Source of the DNA: Ornithinibacillus contaminans | GTDB lineage: Bacteria; Bacillota; Bacilli; Bacillales; Amphibacillaceae | Direction of reading: 5' to 3' | Length of the DNA stretch: 43,773 nt | Assembly (NCBI RefSeq): GCF_001038425.2 | Contig: NZ_LDPV02000037.1 | Location: 1-43,773, forward strand | Shown here: in pieces, positions 34,623 through 42,719 of the stretch | Layout: each line of letters opens with the position of its first letter | Position numbering within the stretch: position 1 is the first letter of the stretch | Program-made: the position numbers and the translations under genes | The notes under the pieces: generated by a model | Databases searched by the model: none | What the model was told of the DNA's origin: nothing | The model's input: the letters and a program-made list of their open reading frames with translations, nothing else

Positions 34623-36578
34623 CTAATACTCAAAAAATGGAAGCAATTCACTTGGTGGCAAAGGCTTGCTTAAATAGAAGCCCTGCATTTCATCACATCG
34701 TTCATTCGCAAGGAAATTGAACTGTTCCGTCGTCTCGACTCCCTCCGCAATCACTTTCATATTAAGGGAATGAGACATATGAATAATGGATTTCACAATT
34801 GCCTTGTTCTCTTTCTGACACTCATTTAAAAACATTTTATCAATCTTTAGCTTTGAAATTGGAAACATACTTAAATACTTAAAAGAAGAATACCCGGTTC
34901 CAAAATCATCTATAGAAACCTGTACACCTAAATCACGTAATCCGTGGAGCGTTTTTAAAATTTCTTCCTCATTTGACATTGCCATACTCTCGGTGATCTC
35001 TAGCTCTAGGTACTGTGGATCTAAGCGCGTATCTTTTAGGATTTGTTCAACCTTTTCCACTAGCTTACGTTGATAAAATTGTTTTGCTGATAAATTTACA
35101 CTTACCGTTAAAGCTCGGTATCCTTTGTTCTGCCATTCTTTATTTTGCCTGCATGCCTCAACTAGTACCCAATCTCCAATATCAATGATTAAACCCGTTT
35201 TTTCTGCTAACGGAATAAATTCCGTTGGACCAATAGTGCCTCTTTCCGGATGGTTCCAGCGAAGTAATGCCTCTACCCCAACAACCTCATTTTTCAGTAA
35301 ATTTTTCTGTGGTTGATAGTGGAGTTCAAAATGTCCCAATTTTAATGCTTTACGCATCTCGGACTCCATTGTCAGCATCGCTTTAAAGTTCTCTGAAATG
35401 GAAGACTCAAATATATTGTAGTAATTCTGTTGCTTCCCTTTAATTACATACATAGCAGAATCTGCATGCTTGATAAGGTCTTGTGCGCTATTACCGTTTT
35501 CTGGATATACACTAATACCTATACTCACCGTCGTATATATTTCATAATCGGCGATTTTAAATGGCTTCTCAAATTCCTTAATTAATTGCTCTGCTAAAAT
35601 TACTGCCGTTTCCTTTGTTGTGTTACGTTGCAGGATTAAGAATTCATCCCCACCCATTCTGGCGATAAATGTATCCACCTGTTGAAACGACTTTAATCTT
35701 TTGGCACAAGCCTTGAGTAGCGCATCCCCAAAATCATACCCTAATGTATCATTGATTTCCTTAAAATAGTCTAAATCAAGGAAATAAACGGCGAACTCCT
35801 CTGTTTCCTGTGCCTGTAAAACTGCCTCGTTCAACACCTTATGGAAGAAGTTACGATTCGGTAAATCGGTTAATTCATCATAATAAGCCATATACTCAAT
35901 TCTTGTCTCATTCTCTACCCGTTCTGTAATATCTTTAATACAAGCAACCCGAACAACTGAACCTTTATCTGTATATGGATATTCTACCATTTCAATGTGA
36001 AATAAACTGCCATCCTTTCGAACACCTCTAAGTTCAATGACCTGTTCATTAGAAAGGTGTTCAAAATCAGCAAATCTTTCATAACTCCTCGGGTCGATTA
36101 ATTTACTAAGTGCCATATTTTTCATTTCATCTCGTGTATAACCAAACATTTCCGCACATGTATCATCACAGTCGATGATGTCGGTTTCACCATACAAGAC
36201 AATTCCTTCAATGATGGAATTGGACAATTTATTAATATAACGTTTTATATCGTCAGCTTTATCCTGTACAGAAAAATCCTGTAATAAAAGACAATATATA
36301 TCATTTTGCAACTGAAGTGATTTCACTTCAAGTAATTTCCCTTTTCTTTTCTGTAATTCTAATAACAAGTGAGCTTCAGACGAATCAAGCAGTACATCAA
36401 AATCTAAATACTCATAAATAGATTGTGATAATCCATCTAATTGGTCTAAATCAAGGATGGAATAGGCTGCTTGATTACCATCAATAATCGTACCATCCTT
36501 ATGGACAAACAAAATAGCATCCTTTAAAAAGGTCAGTACCTGACTATCTATTGGCAGAGCCTCTCGATTTTTTTCCAT
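34623..36578 (-). CDS. PAS-GGDEF-EAL cyclic-di-GMP protein
   Basis: This 651-residue cytosolic signalling protein has an N-terminal PAS-like region (about 10-100), a second PAS with PAC (about 105-225, ending ACIKDITERVENE), GGDEF (about 230-395, intact in ARMGGDEFLIL) and EAL (about 405-645, intact in GVEALLRWNHP, with ELEITES and DDFGTGYSS). Both synthesis and breakdown of c-di-GMP are possible. The usual RxxD product-inhibition site before GGDEF is absent (QxxD). AGGGG lies 7 bases before the ATG at 36578. It is 28 bases after ktrD on the same strand, probably one operon. Confidence 0.92.
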   Translation of the reverse strand: MEKNREALPIDSQVLTFLKDAILFVHKDGTIIDGNQAAYSILDLDQLDGLSQSIYEYLDFDVLLDSSEAHLLLELQKRKGKLLEVKSLQLQNDIYCLLLQDFSVQDKADDIKRYINKLSNSIIEGIVLYGETDIIDCDDTCAEMFGYTRDEMKNMALSKLIDPRSYERFADFEHLSNEQVIELRGVRKDGSLFHIEMVEYPYTDKGSVVRVACIKDITERVENETRIEYMAYYDELTDLPNRNFFHKVLNEAVLQAQETEEFAVYFLDLDYFKEINDTLGYDFGDALLKACAKRLKSFQQVDTFIARMGGDEFLILQRNTTKETAVILAEQLIKEFEKPFKIADYEIYTTVSIGISVYPENGNSAQDLIKHADSAMYVIKGKQQNYYNIFESSISENFKAMLTMESEMRKALKLGHFELHYQPQKNLLKNEVVGVEALLRWNHPERGTIGPTEFIPLAEKTGLIIDIGDWVLVEACRQNKEWQNKGYRALTVSVNLSAKQFYQRKLVEKVEQILKDTRLDPQYLELEITESMAMSNEEEILKTLHGLRDLGVQVSIDDFGTGYSSFKYLSMFPISKLKIDKMFLNECQKENKAIVKSIIHMSHSLNMKVIAEGVETTEQFNFLANERCDEMQGFYLSKPLPPSELLPFFEY

Positions 36579-36606
36579 ATCGTTTCCCCTCACTTGTTTT
36601 CATTCA

Positions 36607-37968
36607 TTAACCAATGCTAATTCGTTCCTTTGGATAATGATAATCCCCAGTTTTTTTCGTTTTCTTAAACATAAATAGAAACGTTATAATTCCTACTCTT
36701 CCAATAAACATTAAAAACATTAGAATTACTTTACTTACACTCGATAACTGATCGGTTATCCCTAATGACAATCCAACCGTACCGAATGCTGAGGTTACTT
36801 CAAACATAATCGTAGATATTGAAAATGGCTCTAACTTGGTGATCAAGAGAATCGAAGTAAAAACAAGAATAATGGCCATTAATGTGACTGTAACAGCTTT
36901 CATCAAATCTTCATCATGTACTTCTCTTCTGAATATACGAATACTATTTCCTCCACGTGCATAAGTAATGATGAAAATAACAACAAGTGCAAAGGTTGTT
37001 GTTCGTATTCCTCCACCAGCACTACTAGGAGATGCTCCAATAAACATTAGGAAAGACATCCATAAGTGGTTAGACTCTGTTAATAAACTTACATCCATTG
37101 TGGCAAGTCCTCCACTTCTAGTTGTTACCGACTGAAATAAGGAATAAAAAAGTATCTCATGCCAGGATTTATTAGCAAAGAAATTATTCATGTCTAATAT
37201 GTAAATGACTATAGTCCCCACTACAATAAGGATAAAGAAAGTTAATGACGTTAGCTTTGTAAATAAACTAAAATGCATATGCATTCGTTTGTCTTTTTGG
37301 GAAAACAAGAAATTTTTCACTTCAATTAAGACTGGAAAGCCAATGGCACCAAAAATGATTAATAAAATATTCATGAATTGAACAAAATAATCATCTTTAT
37401 AAAGTATCAAGGAATTTCCTGTAATATCAAATCCACCGTTGGTTACAGCACTTATCGTACCAAAAAATCCATGTAGGTAGGCTTCCTGTGCGGTATCGTA
37501 ATATTTCAAAAAATACGTTCCTAATATGATAAAGGCAATTGCTTCAACGGTTATTAATACAAAAAAGATTTGCTTTATTAACCGAACCATTCCCTCAAAA
37601 CTCGTTTGGTTTTGGTCAGTCATGATTAACTGACGTTCTTTTAAACCGATTTTTTTTCCTAAAAGCAGCCAAATAAAGGTACCAATTGCCATAACTCCAA
37701 CTGCACCAAGCTGCAAAATAAAAGCAAGGATAAATATGCCCGGTATACTTAGCGTATCGATTACCGAAATGGTACTCAAACCCGTTACACTTAAGGCACT
37801 TATCGCAGTAAACACGATATCAATAAATTTAATTTGAACCCCTTCCTGATATGCTATTGGAAGGCTCATTAATAGCGTTGATACAATCGCTGCAACTAAA
37901 TAGAAAAACAAAATAATACGAACTGGCGATAATTTATTTATCCAGTTAAGAAATTTTAATCCAAACAT
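36607..37968 (-). CDS. ktrD: Ktr potassium channel membrane subunit (KtrD/KtrB type)
   Basis: This 453-residue TrkH/KtrB-superfamily K+ translocator has four pore repeats, each with a filter Gly: SVTGLST, AVTNGGFD, TTRSGGLA and AFGTVGLS. It would be gated by a cytosolic RCK ring, and the KtrC gene is at 17.0 kb. The length is close to B. subtilis KtrD. GAGGAG precedes the ATG. A GC-rich imperfect hairpin (GGTTGCCT... in the leader) sits just before the ribosome site. It is followed by a GGDEF-EAL gene in a likely operon, an unusual pairing. Confidence 0.92.
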   Translation of the reverse strand: MFGLKFLNWINKLSPVRIILFFYLVAAIVSTLLMSLPIAYQEGVQIKFIDIVFTAISALSVTGLSTISVIDTLSIPGIFILAFILQLGAVGVMAIGTFIWLLLGKKIGLKERQLIMTDQNQTSFEGMVRLIKQIFFVLITVEAIAFIILGTYFLKYYDTAQEAYLHGFFGTISAVTNGGFDITGNSLILYKDDYFVQFMNILLIIFGAIGFPVLIEVKNFLFSQKDKRMHMHFSLFTKLTSLTFFILIVVGTIVIYILDMNNFFANKSWHEILFYSLFQSVTTRSGGLATMDVSLLTESNHLWMSFLMFIGASPSSAGGGIRTTTFALVVIFIITYARGGNSIRIFRREVHDEDLMKAVTVTLMAIILVFTSILLITKLEPFSISTIMFEVTSAFGTVGLSLGITDQLSSVSKVILMFLMFIGRVGIITFLFMFKKTKKTGDYHYPKERISIG

Positions 37969-38166
37969 TTATGACTATACTCCTCAGGTTTGCCTTATTG
38001 TAACGAGGCAACCATACAAATTTATTATAGCAATGTATCGAAACTTTTACCTCACTTTTCGACACTTTTTCATCAACATTACCAATTTTTTTCTAATTTC
38101 AAACAATCTAAATAGAAAGTGAACTCGCAGGCAGAGGTAATTAATTGAACATTACCTGCTTTATTC

Positions 38167-38577
38167 TTAGATAAGCTGTTTAAATTTCTCTAATAATTCT
38201 TCCCCTTGATACCCTTTTTCGATTAGATTTTCGAGCATTTCTTCAATTTTACTTTTCCGTTTATCCACAATAGTTCCCATAAAAATAACCGATATATGCT
38301 TTCCTACCTCATGTAGACCATCAATGGTAGTAATAAACGTTGCCGGGGCGTTAGAATCTTTCGTAATTCTTACTTCTACCATGATTTGATCTCTTCTACT
38401 CCGTAAATCCTTAAAAAAAACCAAATAATCTTTATCGATATACGCCTCGATAAGCCAACTATTTTTATCATCCTCCCGATTAATGATTAAGCCATCTTCT
38501 AATGTAATATCAGTCTTTACTAAGTCTTCATTGATACTTTCTATGATTTGTAGTGATTTTAACTTAAAGGTTTTCAT
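38167..38577 (-). CDS. ywpF: YwpF-like protein
   Basis: This 136-residue soluble protein matches the YwpF family: MKTFKLKSLQIIE at the start, the conserved LEDGLIINREDDKNSWLIEAY, and a helical C-terminus (EEMLENLIEKGYQGEELLEKF). Its function is unknown; the family is restricted to Bacillales. GGGTGG lies 6 bases before the ATG at 38577; an upstream in-frame ATG (38595) overlaps that site. It is monocistronic. An imperfect inverted repeat lies downstream but has no T-run. Confidence 0.8.
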   Translation of the reverse strand: MKTFKLKSLQIIESINEDLVKTDITLEDGLIINREDDKNSWLIEAYIDKDYLVFFKDLRSRRDQIMVEVRITKDSNAPATFITTIDGLHEVGKHISVIFMGTIVDKRKSKIEEMLENLIEKGYQGEELLEKFKQLI

Positions 38578-38726
38578 ATACTGCCACCCGCCCATTATCG
38601 TTTAAGCTTAGTGTATCAAAATTCTAAACGAATGATAACATTTTTCTTACTAACACATACTAGAAAGGAATTTCTTCGTTCTATGTAAGGAACACATACC
38701 GATTAAATCCTAGGAGGTTTCAACTG

Positions 38727-38906
38727 ATGATTCCTGTCATAGTCACCATTACCATTATTGTATTGCTTATCATTTATTTGATTGTCCGTGCCAATCGTTT
38801 AAATCTTCCCAAACGAACACTGTCAATTGCCGAAAATGATGCTCTCCAAGAAGACTACGTATCACACGGCTCTAGAAAAAATATCGAAGACTCAAAAAAT
38901 CTATAG
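38727..38906 (+). CDS. 59-residue single-pass membrane protein
   Basis: This small frame has AGGAGG 9 bases before the ATG. The N-terminal 20 residues are hydrophobic (IPVIVTITIIVLLIIYLIV), followed by a basic patch (RANRLNLPKR) and a hydrophilic Asp/Ser-rich tail. The topology is N-out, C-in by the positive-inside rule. I do not recognise a family with certainty. It stands alone between ywpF and the lipoprotein gene, and both gaps carry no other frame. Confidence 0.65.
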   Translation: MIPVIVTITIIVLLIIYLIVRANRLNLPKRTLSIAENDALQEDYVSHGSRKNIEDSKNL

Positions 38907-38935
38907 TAATCAATTACGTTGCATACCGTTTGGTC

Positions 38936-38964
38936 ATTACAGCGAGAAATGAATCATGTATAAT
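38936..38964 (+). promoter_or_regulatory. Sigma-A promoter for the lipoprotein gene
   Basis: ATTACA and TATAAT are separated by 17 bases, 36 bases before the ATG at 39000. Confidence 0.55.
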
Positions 38965-38999
38965 AACAAGTAATGAGATAACTCATACAGGAGGTATTC

Positions 39000-39716
39000 A
39001 TGAAAAAAATACTTGGTTTTTTGTTTCTTTTTGTAATGATCTCGGGATGCTCTAATAATCAGCCTGCTATTGTTAAAGTAGATACCCCACCAGAGGAAGC
39101 TTCTTCAGAGCCTGAACTAATCGAGGAGGTATCTGACGATGAGGAAATAGATGAATTTATTGAGTTTCCACTTAAAGATGAAGTGATTCGTGTAAACTTA
39201 AGTCAAGTTCCGATTTTACAAGCCTACCTGCAAGCTTCGCCTAATTGGCAACCAATCATTGAACAAATGAAAATAGAACGATTAAGTAATAATACTACTA
39301 ACGATATCTATTTATTAGAATTCTCCTGTTATCAGGAGCAATGCTCGTATTTATTATTGGATCAATCCAGCGATAATTCAGGATTTCTCATTGCCAATTT
39401 AGCACAATTAAAAGATGCAATATTTTCACCCGATGAAACGAAATTACTCGTAACATTTGACCGAGAATCGACAACAACGGAATTACCATTATCTGATGCT
39501 GTAGTCATTGATCTAGATAACTGGCAAGAATTATCCCTTAGCCATGATGTAGACGGATACAATTTGCTTGATTATCAGCGATCGTTTGTTAGCGCGGATT
39601 GGGTTGATGATGAAACGATCACAATATCCTTCCCTGATACAGTGAAATTGATTACAGATGACGACGAAGGGAATGCAACTAATTCTGTACTTTTCCATAT
39701 TGTCACTAGTGGATAG
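39000..39716 (+). CDS. Uncharacterised lipoprotein, 238 aa
   Basis: This protein has a signal peptide with lipobox ISGC (Cys17), then a very acidic linker (about 30-58), then a domain of about 180 residues. The domain contains YLLEFSCYQEQCSYLLLDQ (two Cys, possible disulfide) and FSPDETKLLVTFD, which resembles single blades of beta-propeller or TolB-like repeats. It is strongly acidic overall. No family could be named. AGGAGG is 6 bases before the ATG, a sigma-A promoter precedes it, and a terminator follows. It is separate from the sporulation operon downstream. Confidence 0.75.
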   Translation: MKKILGFLFLFVMISGCSNNQPAIVKVDTPPEEASSEPELIEEVSDDEEIDEFIEFPLKDEVIRVNLSQVPILQAYLQASPNWQPIIEQMKIERLSNNTTNDIYLLEFSCYQEQCSYLLLDQSSDNSGFLIANLAQLKDAIFSPDETKLLVTFDRESTTTELPLSDAVVIDLDNWQELSLSHDVDGYNLLDYQRSFVSADWVDDETITISFPDTVKLITDDDEGNATNSVLFHIVTSG

Positions 39717-39763
39717 TTTCCAGTTTTTTACCTGGATAAATAATCTCTAATTTACAAATAACT

Positions 39764-39800
39764 AAAGGTGTTTCGAATACGAAACATCTTTTTTGTTTTT
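39764..39800 (+). terminator. Terminator before the spoVA-type operon
   Basis: AAAGGTGTTTCG pairs with CGAAACATCTTT (one G-U pair, 4-base loop), and the T-rich run after it isolates the following operon. Confidence 0.85.
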
Positions 39801-39810
39801 TTACTACTGG

Positions 39811-39841
39811 GTATGCAAAATCTCGTCGTGTCACCATCCTT
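39811..39841 (+). promoter_or_regulatory. Candidate sigma-G/F promoter of the spoVA-type operon
   Basis: GTATG (39811-39815) and CATCCTTA (39835 on) resemble a forespore sigma-G promoter (GHATR, 17-18 bases, CATNHTA). The spacer of 19 is one base too long and the -10 box imperfect. It starts about 75 bases before the first DUF1657 gene. Confidence 0.35.
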
Positions 39842-39889
39842 AAAGTAGGTTCTATCAAGGATAGAAACATTAAAGGAGGACATAATGCA

Positions 39890-40096
39890 ATGACTGTTGG
39901 TACTCAAATAAAGCAAGTAGTAGCGGGGTTAAAAAGTGCACAAGCTAGCTTTGAACAATTTGCTTTACAAACAGAAAACAAACAGGCTAAACAGCTGTAT
40001 GAGCAAGCAGCCCAGCAGACTCAAACTATACTACAATCTGTTGAACCACGTGTTCAACAAATTGAACAGGAAGAGCCTCAATATCAAGGCTTCTAA
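39890..40096 (+). CDS. DUF1657 protein (first gene of spoVA2mob-like operon)
   Basis: This 68-residue helical protein consists of one DUF1657 domain: VGTQIKQVVAGLKSAQASFE, then TENKQAKQLYEQAAQQ, and the terminal motif EEPQY. The function is unknown, but such genes occur at both ends of spoVA2mob operons. AGGAGG lies 9 bases before the ATG; an overlapping out-of-frame ATG sits at 39885. It is followed by a GC-rich hairpin without a T-run, so its transcript may be more abundant than the rest. Its sequence recurs as the tail of the last gene in this operon. Confidence 0.88.
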   Translation: MTVGTQIKQVVAGLKSAQASFEQFALQTENKQAKQLYEQAAQQTQTILQSVEPRVQQIEQEEPQYQGF

Positions 40097-40100
40097 CTAA

Positions 40101-40121
40101 AAGAGGGGTCTCCCCCCTCTT
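40101..40121 (+). promoter_or_regulatory. Intra-operon hairpin
   Basis: AAGAGGGG and CCCCTCTT form a perfect 8-bp stem with a 5-base loop, directly after the first DUF1657 gene. There is no T-run, so mRNA protection or weak attenuation is more likely than full termination. Confidence 0.6.
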
Positions 40122-40149
40122 CAATACTTATCCGAAATAGGTGAAGCAC

Positions 40150-40617
40150 ATGGATTTGAATCGATTTATTTTTTTTATAGGTTGTTGTTTCGTCATCCTA
40201 AGCGGCTGTGAAAATGACTCCAGTTCACCGAGCGAATCGACTAATCCTTACAATGTTACGAACATGTCATCCGAACACCATTTTGATCAAACTCCCTCCA
40301 AACAAGCTGAACAATACTTAGTCCAGAAAGAAAATGTATCGGATGTTATCGCTGTTAATGATGATAAAAAAATGATCATTGCGATTGAAGTTCCACATCA
40401 CGAACGTTTTCAATTAAAAAAAATCAATAAAGATTATTCCAGCGAGATGAAAGAGAAATTCAAATCAGTGGATATTACCGTGGAGCTGGCAACTGATAAA
40501 AAGATTTTTTGGGAATTAGATAAGCTTCATAAGCAAATACAACAAAACAAGATTACGAAAAAAAAGCTAACTAAAGAAATGAAGCATATCAGTAAGCTAA
40601 TGAGAGAACAGACATAG
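40150..40617 (+). CDS. YhcN/YlaJ-family sporulation lipoprotein
   Basis: This lipoprotein of about 155 residues has lipobox ILSGC followed by a Ser/Asn-rich linker. The YhcN/YlaJ-type domain contains KQAEQYLVQKENVSDVIAVNDDKKMIIAIEV, seen in pieces around residues 55-90. The tail is Lys-rich and helical. Related proteins are found in the spore inner membrane. The frame begins at a GTG (40141), but AGGTG has better spacing (6 bases) to the ATG at 40150. Its place between DUF1657 and spoVAC is the standard spoVA2mob order. Confidence 0.85.
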   Translation: MDLNRFIFFIGCCFVILSGCENDSSSPSESTNPYNVTNMSSEHHFDQTPSKQAEQYLVQKENVSDVIAVNDDKKMIIAIEVPHHERFQLKKINKDYSSEMKEKFKSVDITVELATDKKIFWELDKLHKQIQQNKITKKKLTKEMKHISKLMREQT

Positions 40618-40635
40618 TGGAAAGAGGGTCTTTAC

Positions 40636-41115
40636 ATGGCAGATAAAAAGAAAAAAAAATTACCGCCACAAGCACAGCAATATCAAACCTTTCAACAAGA
40701 GCGTGAAGTAAAGAGACCGATTGTAAAGAACTGCATCAAAGCCTTTTTAGTTGGTGGTTTCATTTGTTTTATCGGCCAACTTATTTCAACATTCTATATG
40801 TATTTTTTTAATTTTACTGAACAAACAGTTGGCAACCCGACAACTGCTACATTAATTTTTATCACAATGCTCCTGACCGGCTTTGGGATCTACGACCGAA
40901 TTGGACAGTTTGCAGGAGCAGGTTCTGCCGTGCCAGTTACCGGTTTCGGAAATGCGGTAATATCAGCAGCAATTGAACATCGGACTGAAGGATATGTGTT
41001 AGGTGTCGGTGGCAACATGTTTAAGTTAGCAGGTTCGGTTATTTTGTTTGGCGTGTTCTCCGCCTTTATTGTTGCCTTAATTAAAACGATACTTATTCAA
41101 TGGGGGGCAATCTAA
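40636..41115 (+). CDS. spoVAC: Stage V sporulation protein AC
   Basis: This 159-residue spore inner-membrane protein has a basic N-terminus (KKKKKLPP), then four membrane segments. Conserved blocks are KAFLVGGFICFIGQ, GFGIYDRIGQFAGAGSAVPVTGFGNAV and the GYVLGVGGNMFKLAG segment. SpoVAC forms part of the dipicolinate channel and can behave as a mechanosensitive channel. AGAGGG lies 7 bases before the ATG. Its stop overlaps the spoVAD start (TAATG). It is transcribed in the forespore in relatives. Confidence 0.95.
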   Translation: MADKKKKKLPPQAQQYQTFQQEREVKRPIVKNCIKAFLVGGFICFIGQLISTFYMYFFNFTEQTVGNPTTATLIFITMLLTGFGIYDRIGQFAGAGSAVPVTGFGNAVISAAIEHRTEGYVLGVGGNMFKLAGSVILFGVFSAFIVALIKTILIQWGAI

Positions 41116-42131
41116 TGTTAACCGGACATCGTACGTGGCAATTCGAAAATGCGCCGGTCATTATATCAACAGGAACTGTCGGTGGTCCATTTGAGGCGAA
41201 TGGAAATATTCCACATGCATTCAACATCCTACATGACGATATTTGGCTCGAACAAGCTTCCTTTGAAAAAGCACAACAGGTAATGATGGAAGAAGCCTGT
41301 CAAATAGCAATTAAAAATAGTCCCATCGATAAAGAACAAGTATCTTTCTTTATTAGCGGAGACTTAATCAATCAAATAACACCATCAAGCTTTGCCGCAA
41401 AAACAATTGCTGCGCCTTATTTTGGATTATTCAGTGCCTGTGCGACTTCCATGGAAAGCTTAGCCCTATCGGCATTTATTTTAAATGGAAATGGTGCTGA
41501 ATATATCCTAAGCGGAACTTCGAGTCATAATGCTGCAGCTGAGAAACAATTCCGTTATCCAACAGAATATGGTGGTCAAAAGCCTCCTACTTCGCAATGG
41601 ACCGTTACTGGTGCAGGCTGTGCATTAGTCGCCAAAACAGGAGAAGGACCTCGTGTTACATCCGCTACAATAGGAAAAATTGTTGATATGGGGATGTCAG
41701 ATCCGTTTAATATGGGAGGTGCAATGGCTGCTGCTGCAGTTGATACGATAATGACTCACTTAAAAGAGAGAAATGTAGACGCATCTTATTATGATTTAAT
41801 TATTACCGGTGATTTAGCCCATATCGGTAGAGAAGTTGCCTTAGATTTGCTTCATCAGAATAACATTAATCTTCCAGCTGAGAAGTTTGTAGATTGTGGG
41901 TTAACCATATACCGAGAGGATCAGCCTGTATTAGCGGGAGCAAGTGGTCCAGCATGCTCAGCAATTGTCACCTATGGGCATTTTTTAGATTTAATGAAAA
42001 AAGGAGAACTAACTAAAATTCTAGTAGTCGCAACCGGTTCTCTACATTCTCCCTTAAGTGTCAACCAAAAGGATCCAATCCCATGTATTGCTCATGCTGT
42101 ATCCATCGAGTCAGGAAGTGGTATCGTATGA
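41115..42131 (+). CDS. spoVAD: Stage V sporulation protein AD
   Basis: This 338-residue peripheral protein has the thiolase-like fold that binds dipicolinic acid in B. subtilis SpoVAD. Visible landmarks are [23 protein letters not shown] at the N-terminus, [16 protein letters not shown], and [11 protein letters not shown] near the C-terminus. The length equals that of the B. subtilis protein. The frame extends 15 bases upstream inside spoVAC, but the ATG in the TAATG overlap is the standard start. The stop overlaps spoVAE (ATGA), so translation is coupled along spoVAC-AD-AE. Confidence 0.95.
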   Translation: MLTGHRTWQFENAPVIISTGTVGGPFEANGNIPHAFNILHDDIWLEQASFEKAQQVMMEEACQIAIKNSPIDKEQVSFFISGDLINQITPSSFAAKTIAAPYFGLFSACATSMESLALSAFILNGNGAEYILSGTSSHNAAAEKQFRYPTEYGGQKPPTSQWTVTGAGCALVAKTGEGPRVTSATIGKIVDMGMSDPFNMGGAMAAAAVDTIMTHLKERNVDASYYDLIITGDLAHIGREVALDLLHQNNINLPAEKFVDCGLTIYREDQPVLAGASGPACSAIVTYGHFLDLMKKGELTKILVVATGSLHSPLSVNQKDPIPCIAHAVSIESGSGIV

Positions 42132-42478
42132 TATTTTTCTGGGCATTTGTTATTGGCGGACTAATTTGTGTGATTGGACAAATAATGTTCGATGTATTCA
42201 AGCTCTCCCCTGGTCATACGTTAAGTATCCTAGTCGTTGCTGGCGCCATTTTAGACGGCTTAGGGTTATATGAGCCTTTGATTGATTTTGCAGGAGCTGG
42301 TGCAACCGTACCGATTACAAGCTTCGGTAATTCTCTTGTCCATGGTGCCATGCAGGAAGCAGAAAAACATGGCATTATCGGAGTTATCACAGGAATGTTT
42401 GAAGTAACTAGCTCTGGTATTTCAGCAGCGATTATTTTCGGTATGATTGGTGCATTAATTTTTAAACCAAAAGGCTAA
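42128..42478 (+). CDS. spoVAE: Stage V sporulation protein AE (AEb type)
   Basis: This 116-residue integral membrane protein is related to SpoVAC. It has [49 protein letters not shown] and a last helix in [11 protein letters not shown]. The shared [10 protein letters not shown] block with SpoVAC shows common ancestry. The size matches SpoVAEb; no SpoVAEa partner is present, as in spoVA2mob operons. The ATG overlaps the spoVAD stop by ATGA. A longer frame opening at 42083 lies inside spoVAD and is not used. Confidence 0.93.
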   Translation: MIFFWAFVIGGLICVIGQIMFDVFKLSPGHTLSILVVAGAILDGLGLYEPLIDFAGAGATVPITSFGNSLVHGAMQEAEKHGIIGVITGMFEVTSSGISAAIIFGMIGALIFKPKG

Positions 42479-42501
42479 TATCCTAGATAGGAGGAGCAAT
42501 A

Positions 42502-42705
42502 TTGACCGTAAGTTCGCAAGTTAAAACCTGTTACGCAAGTATTAAAAATATAGAGGCTACACTAGCAATACTAAGAGCACAAACCAACGAGGCATCCGCT
42601 CGGAATGTATACTTCGAAACGGAACAACTAATCACAACAATTAGACAAGACCTTGAGCAACAAGTGCTAATGCTCGCTAGAGAAGAACCTCAGTATAAAC
42701 AATAG
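42502..42705 (+). CDS. DUF1657 protein (second copy)
   Basis: This 67-residue helical protein is a second single-domain DUF1657 member. It begins VSSQVKTCYASIKNIEATLA and ends with EEPQY, the same motif as in the first copy, but otherwise diverges. It starts with TTG after AGGAGGAGC. It sits 15 bases upstream of the DUF421 gene. Its function is unknown; the tandem arrangement with a DUF421 protein suggests a shared complex. Confidence 0.88.
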   Translation: MTVSSQVKTCYASIKNIEATLAILRAQTNEASARNVYFETEQLITTIRQDLEQQVLMLAREEPQYKQ

Positions 42706-42719
42706 AAAGGAATTTCACC

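Noticed and set aside
38131-38160. Terminator after ywpF
   Set aside because: GCAG-AGGTAAT / ATTACCTGC forms a stem with one mismatch, but no T-run follows on the minus strand, so termination is not supported.
37969-38166. c-di-AMP (ydaO-type) riboswitch ahead of ktrD
   Set aside because: Only an imperfect short hairpin is present. The leader is too short and lacks the paired helical elements expected of that riboswitch.
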